DNA of 11,389 nt from an uncultured Eubacterium sp. (lineage in GTDB: Bacteria; Bacillota; Clostridia; Lachnospirales; Lachnospiraceae): contig CALGGT010000096.1 in assembly GCA_937915825.1 (NCBI GenBank), positions 1-11,389 on the forward strand, given 5' to 3'. A program made the translations under genes and the position numbers. How positions within the stretch are numbered: position 1 is the first letter of the stretch; each line of letters opens with the position of its first letter. Positions 5,731 through 11,389 of this stretch are shown here, piece by piece. The notes beneath the pieces are model-generated. The model was not told the DNA's origin. It was given only the letters and a program-made list of their open reading frames with translations, and searched no databases.

Positions 5731-7707
5731 ATGGCAAATCAAAAGAATAAAAAGGGGAGTTATCCAAAAAGGTCACAATATGCGACCAAAGGTTCCCAAA
5801 GATCACAAAAAGGTGGAATGCGTCAACCGGCTCAGAAGAAGAGCGGGGATTTTCTGGATGGGAAAATATGGACGTTGCTTCCCATTGTGTTTGGCTATAC
5901 TCTGGTGCCGGTCTTTACCATGACGAAGGACTATGATATCGATTTTACGGAATTTGACTGGTTTAACGCCAAGGCATTAACCGGGCAGATCGATTCCTTT
6001 GGATATGCCAAGGGAGTTTTTCTCGTGGCATTGGCAGTGATCGCCCTTTTGATCCTGGGAGCGGAAGGGATCATCTCTCGTGAGGATTTTAAGAAACGAC
6101 TGTTTCAAAATCATAAAGTCGTACTTATCTGTCTTTCGGTTTACAGCGTGATGGTGTTGCTCACCTCTCTGATCACGCCTTATAAAGAACTTGCATTTCA
6201 AGGAGGCGGTTATGCACAATGGCAAACTCTATGGGTATTGCTGGGCTATGCGGTTCTGTTCTTCTATACCATTATGGCGGTGGACTCGGAACGTCAGATG
6301 CGGGTTTTGATCTACACCTTTGGGATCGGTTTGGTAATCGCAACCTCCTTAGGATTTTTGCAGGCCATTGGTCACAATCCATTTTTATGGGAATGGGTGC
6401 AGAAAATCATTACCCACTTCAGTCGGGTGGATCACATTTCCTTTCAGAAAAAATATTCCCAGGTCATCATTTCCTTCTCGAATCCGGACTACTGTGGTGC
6501 TTACATCGGTATGGTATTTCCGATCTTATGTACCTTCCTGTTTCTGGGCTACGAACAAAAAGGTTGGAAAAAGTGGCTGTTACGCCTGATTTCTATGGGG
6601 ATTCTGGTTATGATGTTCGTAACCTTAAATGGTTCCGGCTCCTCTTCCGGCAAGATTGCCGTGATCGGAGTAGCGGCATTAGGAATCTTATATCGGTTGA
6701 TCGGATTCCTGGCAGGAAAGGCGTCCGGAAAACAAAAGATCGGGATCACCGTAGCCGTCGTGGTAGTTGGATTGGTGGCTGTTATCGGTGGTCTTCAGAC
6801 AAAGCCGGCGAAGGAAGTGATCGCCAAATATGAGAAGGGGTTAAAAGACACCCGTAATTTTGTAAATATTGTAAACCAAGGCGACGAATGTTACGTAGAG
6901 ATGCGAAACGGTGAGACGTTTCATCTGAATGTTCAGATCGAGGATGGGAAAGTTGGGGATATTTATATAAAAGACAGCAAAGGAAAGAAGATCGCGCTGG
7001 TCTATAACGCGGAACAGGCCGGATACATTATTCCGGATTCCCGATTTTCCATGGTAAGGGTGATCCCTAAGAGATATCAGGTCGGAGAGACCGCTTACGA
7101 TAGCTTTATTTTCCGGGATGCGCCCAACAACATTGAATGGACTTTTATGAAGGTCAATGGCAATTGGCTGTATTATACGCCTTTTGGGAAGTTAGTGAGC
7201 CTGAAAAAGGTTCCCCGTTTCGGATTCAAGAATCTGGAGAATCTTTTCAATCGACGAGGGTATATTTATTCCCGGACGATTCCCCTTTTGAAGCAATATT
7301 GGTTTACCGGAAGCGGCCCTAACTCCTTTATTATTGCGTTCCCGAACCATGATTTTGTAGGATCAAAGAGAGTGGGAAATTCTACCACCCTGGTGGATAA
7401 GCCCCATAATGTATTTTTACAGATCGCCGTGCAGACCGGGTTGTTATCCGCTCTGGGATATGTGGGGATCTGGCTGTGGTATGCGTGGGACAGCATTCGT
7501 CTTTACTGGAAGAGAAAACTTTCCAGTGACAGAGAGAAATTTGGATTTGGATTGTTTTTGGGCACCATCGGTTATGCGATCGTAGGAATCACCAACGATA
7601 CCGTTATTGGTGTACATGTGGTATATTGGCTGATCTTAGCCATGGGAATCGTGGTAAATCGCATGATTCGTTCGCAGGAGGCAGAGGCAACGCATGAAAA
7701 AATATGA
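5731..7707 (+). CDS. O-antigen ligase / Wzy-like polysaccharide membrane protein with large extracytoplasmic insert
   Basis: 658 residues; start at ATG 5731 with AAGGAG just upstream. An upstream in-frame TTG at 5668 is the promoter -35 box and is rejected. Residues 1-45 form a Lys/Gln/Ser-rich basic tail. About nine membrane helices fall between ~47 and 356 and three more at ~562-645. Before the last helices comes the family signature GSGPNSF (527-533) and KPHNVFLQIAVQTGLL (557-572), typical of the O-antigen ligase/Wzy_C family (PF04932). Between them, ~358-525 is a soluble domain with several beta strands, far larger than the usual loop; many relatives are near 400-450 residues. It would polymerise or transfer lipid-linked glycans outside the membrane. 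Whether it is a polymerase or a ligase cannot be told from sequence. It is the first gene of the operon and overlaps the next by 14 bases. Confidence 0.85.
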   Translation: MANQKNKKGSYPKRSQYATKGSQRSQKGGMRQPAQKKSGDFLDGKIWTLLPIVFGYTLVPVFTMTKDYDIDFTEFDWFNAKALTGQIDSFGYAKGVFLVALAVIALLILGAEGIISREDFKKRLFQNHKVVLICLSVYSVMVLLTSLITPYKELAFQGGGYAQWQTLWVLLGYAVLFFYTIMAVDSERQMRVLIYTFGIGLVIATSLGFLQAIGHNPFLWEWVQKIITHFSRVDHISFQKKYSQVIISFSNPDYCGAYIGMVFPILCTFLFLGYEQKGWKKWLLRLISMGILVMMFVTLNGSGSSSGKIAVIGVAALGILYRLIGFLAGKASGKQKIGITVAVVVVGLVAVIGGLQTKPAKEVIAKYEKGLKDTRNFVNIVNQGDECYVEMRNGETFHLNVQIEDGKVGDIYIKDSKGKKIALVYNAEQAGYIIPDSRFSMVRVIPKRYQVGETAYDSFIFRDAPNNIEWTFMKVNGNWLYYTPFGKLVSLKKVPRFGFKNLENLFNRRGYIYSRTIPLLKQYWFTGSGPNSFIIAFPNHDFVGSKRVGNSTTLVDKPHNVFLQIAVQTGLLSALGYVGIWLWYAWDSIRLYWKRKLSSDREKFGFGLFLGTIGYAIVGITNDTVIGVHVVYWLILAMGIVVNRMIRSQEAEATHEKI

Positions 7708-9115
7708 TCCCTATAAGCGATTGATACTATTTGCATTGGTACTCGTGGAGATCGTAGGATTAACCATTTGTTTTGGACTATTTTGGTATCATCATTTCAT
7801 TGACATGATGTATGTGGTGGCATTCTATCGAAAAGGTAATTATTTTATTATCGCTTTTTACGCGGCGATCATGCTGTTCTTCCTTACGATCTACGGAGGA
7901 AATAAGATCGGGCAGTCCCGCCGGTTTGAGGTGATCCTATCCCAGTTTATCGGGATCTTCTTCGCGGATCTAATGGCCTACATGTTGGTATCCCTGTTGG
8001 CGTATCGCTTGGTGAATGTCACGTATTTTATTCTGATGCTGGCCATTGATTATGTTATTGCCGCGGGTTGGGGACTTTTGTCCTCTCATCTGTATCAATT
8101 GATCTTCAAACCCTGGAAGATTCTTTTGATCTATGGGAATCGTCCGGCGGTGGACTTGGTGTATAAGGTGGATGAACGCCGGGATAAATACGCGATCTAT
8201 GAAGCAATCCAGGCGTCGGAAGGAATTGAGAAGATTGCGGAAAAGATGCAGCAATACGAGGCAGTTATCATCGGGGATATTTCTGCGGTGGAAAGAAATG
8301 ACCTGTTAAAATATTGTTATGGTCATGGAATTCGCGCTTATGTGGTGCCGAAATTATCGGATATTCTGTTAATGGGAACCAGCCGGATCCACGTATTTGA
8401 CACGCCCTTTTTGTTAAGCAAGGGATATGCGTTAAGCGAGGACGAGCGTTTTGTAAAGCGGATGGTGGATCTGATCCTGGCCCTGATCTTAACGGTGCTT
8501 ACATCTCCGTTTATGCTGCTGGTTGCCCTTGCCATCAAAATAGAGGATGGCGGCCCGGTTTTATATAAGCAGACCAGATGTACGGAGAATAAGCGTGAAT
8601 TCAGCATTTATAAGTTTCGAAGTATGATCGTGGATGCGGAAAAGGGCGGCAAAGCCCAGCTTGCTACGAAGAATGACACACGGATCACCCGGGTTGGGAA
8701 GGTGATCCGAGCCACCCGGTTGGACGAATTGCCTCAGCTTTTTAATATTTTAAAGGGTGATATGTCCTTTGTGGGTCCTCGACCGGAACGACCGGAGATC
8801 ATGGCGGAATACGAAGAAAATATGCCGGAGTTTGCCTTTCGATGTCGCGTGAAAGCAGGACTGACCGGCTTGGCACAGGTATATGGGAAATACAACACAA
8901 CTCCCTATGATAAGTTGAAACTGGACCTGTTCTATATTGAAAACTATTCAATTTGGCGGGATTTACGACTGATCATGATGACCGTTAAGATCATGCTGAT
9001 GCCGGATTCCACCGAGGGCATTAAAGACGGGGAGATCACCGCGGCGGTGGAGGCGTCGAAAGAGGACATAAGCCAGGCGGTGGATCGGGTCAATCAGCAG
9101 AACGCAGAGGAATGA
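7694..9115 (+). CDS. Polyprenyl-phosphate sugar-1-phosphate transferase (initiating glycosyl phosphotransferase, PF02397 family)
   Basis: 473 residues; ATG 7694 lies inside the end of the preceding gene, with AGGAGG at 7676-7681, so translation is probably coupled. Four N-terminal helices (~10-32, 50-67, 80-104, 108-128) precede a cytoplasmic domain (~140-235) like the CoA-binding-type domain of WbaP/WcaJ/CpsE proteins. The catalytic region (~252-440) has KRMVDL and a membrane segment (256-281), then YKQTR, FSIYKFRSM (303-311), DTRITRVGKVIR, RLDELPQLFNILKGDMSFVG (342-361), PRPERPE, and AGLTGLAQVYGKYNT (388-402). The family moves a hexose-1-phosphate from a nucleotide sugar to undecaprenyl phosphate, the first step of capsule or exopolysaccharide assembly. 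The sugar cannot be named from sequence. The usual KPG before the LTG motif reads KAG. The C-terminal tail (~441-473) is acidic and ends in the 23-bp repeat array. Confidence 0.93.
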   Translation: MKKYDPYKRLILFALVLVEIVGLTICFGLFWYHHFIDMMYVVAFYRKGNYFIIAFYAAIMLFFLTIYGGNKIGQSRRFEVILSQFIGIFFADLMAYMLVSLLAYRLVNVTYFILMLAIDYVIAAGWGLLSSHLYQLIFKPWKILLIYGNRPAVDLVYKVDERRDKYAIYEAIQASEGIEKIAEKMQQYEAVIIGDISAVERNDLLKYCYGHGIRAYVVPKLSDILLMGTSRIHVFDTPFLLSKGYALSEDERFVKRMVDLILALILTVLTSPFMLLVALAIKIEDGGPVLYKQTRCTENKREFSIYKFRSMIVDAEKGGKAQLATKNDTRITRVGKVIRATRLDELPQLFNILKGDMSFVGPRPERPEIMAEYEENMPEFAFRCRVKAGLTGLAQVYGKYNTTPYDKLKLDLFYIENYSIWRDLRLIMMTVKIMLMPDSTEGIKDGEITAAVEASKEDISQAVDRVNQQNAEE

Positions 9116-9186
9116 ATCAGAAAAACGGAGAGGAATAAATCAGCAAAACAGAGAGGAATAAATCAGCGGAACGGAGAGGATAAGAA
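9095..9186 (+). repeat. Four 23-bp tandem repeats duplicating the gene end, stop codon and SD-like sequence
   Basis: Units lie at 9095-9117, 9118-9140, 9141-9163 and 9164 to about 9186, the last diverging at its end. Each holds CAG...AAC/ACGGAGAGGA or a close variant. The first unit encodes the final residues and TGA stop of the sugar transferase. Because 23 is not a multiple of three, each copy sits in a new frame, but each would itself read NQ-N-E(E/D), followed directly by TAA in copies two and three. The last copy supplies the ribosome site (GGAGAGG, 9173-9179) for the GT4 gene at 9187. Confidence 0.9.
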
Positions 9187-10416
9187 ATGAAAAAAATTTT
9201 AATCGTAACGGAAGCCAGTGGATTTCTGCCTCAGTTCGAGATGAACAATGTAAAGATTCTTCAGAAAATGGGATATGAGGTTCATTACGCGGCCAACTAT
9301 AAACATGTGGTATATGGCTATGACAATCAAAGACTGGAAGGAACCAGGATCGTCCGACATTCCGTACCGTTTGGACGGGGATTCCATCCTTTTTCCATGC
9401 TGCGTGCCCAGTCTTGTCTGGAGAAGATCCTGATGGAGGAATCCTTTGATATGATTCATTGCCACATGCCCCTGGCCGGCGGGATCACGCGAATTGCCGC
9501 CGAGAATGTATATGGGAAGAACGGAAAGAAGGTACCGGTTCTTTATACGGCTCACGGAATGCCTTTTTACCGGGGATGCCCGCCGGCTCAGTGGTTGTAT
9601 TATCTGCCGGAGCGGGTTTTGTCCCGCTTGACCGATCGTTATATTTTAGTCAACAAGGAAGATTATCAGCGGGTTCGTTCGCAATTTCCCGTACGGGGAA
9701 AAACCTGTTATATTCCAGGTGTAGGAGTGGATGTAAAGGCTAAGGCGTCCTATGCCAAGACCACCTGGGAGATTGAAAAAGAAACATCCTTAAAGAAAGA
9801 ATTCTCCATTCCGGAGGACCACGCGGTGCTGATCAGCGTGGGAGAGTTAACCAATCGTAAGAATCATGAGGCGATGATCCGGGCCATGAAGTTGATCGAG
9901 GATCTGCCGGTGACCTATGTGATCTGTGGTTCCGGTCCCCTGGAAATGGATCTGCGAAAGTTAGCAAAGAGTTTGAATCTGGGAAAACGGGTGATCTTTA
10001 CCGGGTATGTAACACCGGTGGAAAAGTATTTAAAAGACGCAGATTGTTTCGTATTTCCCTCAAAACAGGAGGGACTGCCGGTTACGGTAATGGAGGCGAT
10101 GACGGTGGGCCTGCCTGTGATCGGGGCCAAGATCCGAGGTATGACGGATCTGATCCATCATGGGGAAGGGGGATATTTAACCGGCGCTCTAACGCCGACA
10201 GAGTTCGCTAAGGCGATCCGGCATATGTTTTTCGGGGATAAGATGCGCTTGGAAAATCGCAGAAGGTACATGGGACAATGGAATCAAAAGCGCATGCGTA
10301 AATTTGCGCTTCCGGTGGTAGATGGGAGAATGCGCCGGATCTATCAGGATGTAGAACGGGAATTTGGAATCGGAGAGAAACGCCATGACCATCGTTGTTT
10401 TACTATCAACTTATAA
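9187..10416 (+). CDS. GT4-family glycosyltransferase (GT-B fold)
   Basis: 409 residues; ATG 9187 follows GGAGAGGA at good spacing. The N-terminal Rossmann half has MKKILIVTEASGFLPQFEMN, the acceptor-side motif HCHMPLAGGITR (91-102) and YTAHGMPFYRG (120-130). The C-terminal half carries the donor-binding motifs: VGELTNRKNHEAMIRA (218-233), CGSGPL (247-252), FTGYV (271-275), and the E-x7-E motif with E295 and E303 in EGLPVTVME. This is a retaining GT-B enzyme that adds a sugar from a nucleotide donor to the growing lipid-linked chain at the inner membrane face; donor and linkage are unknown. Length is normal for the family. Its last 32 bases overlap the next gene, giving a C-terminal tail (from ~398) without obvious conserved features. 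Confidence 0.92.
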   Translation: MKKILIVTEASGFLPQFEMNNVKILQKMGYEVHYAANYKHVVYGYDNQRLEGTRIVRHSVPFGRGFHPFSMLRAQSCLEKILMEESFDMIHCHMPLAGGITRIAAENVYGKNGKKVPVLYTAHGMPFYRGCPPAQWLYYLPERVLSRLTDRYILVNKEDYQRVRSQFPVRGKTCYIPGVGVDVKAKASYAKTTWEIEKETSLKKEFSIPEDHAVLISVGELTNRKNHEAMIRAMKLIEDLPVTYVICGSGPLEMDLRKLAKSLNLGKRVIFTGYVTPVEKYLKDADCFVFPSKQEGLPVTVMEAMTVGLPVIGAKIRGMTDLIHHGEGGYLTGALTPTEFAKAIRHMFFGDKMRLENRRRYMGQWNQKRMRKFALPVVDGRMRRIYQDVEREFGIGEKRHDHRCFTINL

Positions 10417-11338
10417 TGGAACGGAATATGTAAGAGAGCAGCTGGACTCGATCCTTGCCCAGAAACTGGAAGACATTGACTTAAAAATCCTGGCGAGAGA
10501 CGATGGGTCTTCCGACGGAACGCAGGATATCCTGGAGGAGTATCAGGAGAAATACGCCGGGATCTTTTCCTATGAAGCAGGAAAGAATGTAGGCGTGATC
10601 CAAAGTTTTTTTAAGCTTTTAGACCAGGCGCCGGATGCGGATTATTATGCCTTCAGTGACCAGGATGATGTATGGATGAAGGGGAAGTTACAACGGGCTG
10701 TGGACATAATGGAAGGAAAGGGAAACGCCAACGGGAACGGAAACAAAAACAGGGAGATTCCTTTTTTGTACGCCTGCGCCCCTACGCTGGTGGATCCGGA
10801 CCTGAATCCGATTTCTTCGAAGATTCGTCGCGTGAACATTCGTCCTTCCTTTGAGAATGCGTTGATTGAAAATATCTGCGTAGGAGCTTCGGTAGTGATC
10901 AACCGCAAACTCCGGGAATTGGTGCGGGGGAAAACCCCGAAGAATGCCAGGATGCACGATTGGTGGCTGTATTTGGTGGCATCCGCGTTTGGCAAAGTTT
11001 ATTACGATGAAACGTCCTATCTATACTATCGTCAGCATGGAGAGAATGTGTTAGGAATGGCGACTCACCGCGGAAAAGAATTGAAGTCCCGGTTAAAAAT
11101 GCAAAAGAAGAATCAATATGCCAATTCCCGTCAGGCTGGGGAATTCGTCCAACTCTACCGGGATGTTCCGTTAAAGGAAGGATCCCATGCCCGGTATTGT
11201 ATGGGGTTAGCGAAGAGATTTGTGGTGGCAAGAAAGAGTTTTCCCAAGCGGGTCGCCCTGCTGAAGGAAGGGATGTACCGCCAGCGTGTGGGGGATCATT
11301 GGATGTATAAGATCAAAATCTTAACCGGCGGCTACTAG
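10385..11338 (+). CDS. GT2-family glycosyltransferase (rhamnosyltransferase-like)
   Basis: 317 residues. ATG 10385 is chosen because GGAGAG (10372-10377) sits seven bases upstream and the product starts with the typical MTIVVLLSTYNGTEYV. A TTG at 10364 would add seven residues and lacks such a site. GT-A motifs: LLSTYNG (6-12), ARDDGSSDGT (37-46), FSDQDDVW (90-97, the DxD metal site) and HDWWLYLVAS (191-200). YLYYRQHGENVLG (212-224) is seen in relatives labelled rhamnosyl or galactosyl transferases. An inverting transfer onto the lipid-linked glycan is expected. The donor is uncertain. Residues 111-123 are a Gly/Asn run from a hexanucleotide repeat. The C-terminal ~80 residues are basic and may contact the membrane. 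The stop at 11336-11338 is followed by 51 bases with no terminator. Confidence 0.9.
   Translation: MTIVVLLSTYNGTEYVREQLDSILAQKLEDIDLKILARDDGSSDGTQDILEEYQEKYAGIFSYEAGKNVGVIQSFFKLLDQAPDADYYAFSDQDDVWMKGKLQRAVDIMEGKGNANGNGNKNREIPFLYACAPTLVDPDLNPISSKIRRVNIRPSFENALIENICVGASVVINRKLRELVRGKTPKNARMHDWWLYLVASAFGKVYYDETSYLYYRQHGENVLGMATHRGKELKSRLKMQKKNQYANSRQAGEFVQLYRDVPLKEGSHARYCMGLAKRFVVARKSFPKRVALLKEGMYRQRVGDHWMYKIKILTGGY
10715..10753 (+). repeat. Degenerate hexanucleotide repeat (GGN-AAC) inside the GT2 gene
   Basis: Six to seven codon pairs of the form GGA-AAC, GGG-AAC or AAA-AAC encode the low-complexity run GKGNANGNGNKNR (residues 111-123). It falls just after the DQDDVW metal-binding region, in a likely surface loop. 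Changes by whole hexamers would keep the frame. Confidence 0.75.
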
Positions 11339-11389
11339 TACCCCGAATATTAATTAACTGGCACATTCACTTGTCTGATTGCCCATATG
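11339..11389. other. Short right flank with no recognised feature
   Basis: Fifty-one AT-leaning bases after the GT2 stop codon. I see no hairpin, ribosome site or adapter match here. The operon may continue past the window edge. Confidence 0.6.

Noticed and set aside
6219..6833. Plus-strand open frame inside the ligase gene
   Set aside because: It lies wholly inside a well-supported membrane-protein gene in another frame and shows no domain of its own.
9112..9138. Eight-codon ORF (MNQKNGEE) overlapping the sugar transferase stop
   Set aside because: The purine run before its ATG is too close to serve as a ribosome site, and it is a by-product of the tandem repeat. Kept only as a remark in the repeat finding.
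10364..10384. Upstream TTG start for the GT2 gene
   Set aside because: No SD at correct spacing. ATG 10385 has one and gives the standard GT2 N-terminus.
17..11389. tRNA, rRNA, insertion sequence or phage attachment site
   Set aside because: No cloverleaf, transposase, terminal inverted repeats or integrase seen on either strand.

Overview
The window is a chromosomal fragment from a Gram-positive gut or rumen Firmicute, most likely a Lachnospiraceae member of the Butyrivibrio/Roseburia type. The grounds are strong GGAGG ribosome sites, sigma-A-like promoters, moderate GC, a CBM-GH10 xylanase, and a lysine-rich Ig-like domain of the style common in secreted clostridial proteins. Genus cannot be settled from sequence alone. 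The first 16 bases match the 3' end of an Illumina Read 2 adapter, so the left edge is an artificial contig end. All seven genes are on the plus strand.

Left half (17-5596), secreted polysaccharide-handling proteins. A 5'-truncated gene encodes the C-terminus of a probable beta-sandwich protein. It is followed by a 795-residue secreted protein and a 783-residue secreted CBM22/GH10 endo-xylanase. These last two share an almost identical N-terminal plan: signal peptide, then about 90 residues that are roughly 44% Lys with no Arg, His, Asp or Glu, then a low-complexity Ala/Ser linker, then functional domains. The 795-residue protein has a PGE(E) repeat array and a tandem pair of ~160-residue modules that I cannot assign to a family. 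Neither protein has an LPXTG, SLH or dockerin segment, so the polycationic domain is the best candidate for surface retention (inference). An intrinsic-terminator hairpin lies between these two genes, just before the xylanase ribosome site.

Right half (5631-11338), a surface-polysaccharide operon. After a strong terminator comes a near-consensus promoter (TTGCCA-17-TATAAT). It drives four tightly packed genes: an O-antigen ligase/Wzy-type membrane protein with a large extra extracytoplasmic domain, a polyprenyl-phosphate sugar-1-phosphate transferase (the initiating enzyme), a GT4 and a GT2 glycosyltransferase. Together they would start a lipid-linked glycan on the inner membrane face, extend it, and polymerise or ligate it outside. 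No flippase is in the window and no terminator follows the last gene, so the operon probably continues past the right edge.

Most notable: the paired all-lysine domains, an array of four 23-bp repeats that re-copies the end of the sugar transferase gene with its stop codon and SD-like sequence, and the hairpin directly before the xylanase ribosome site.
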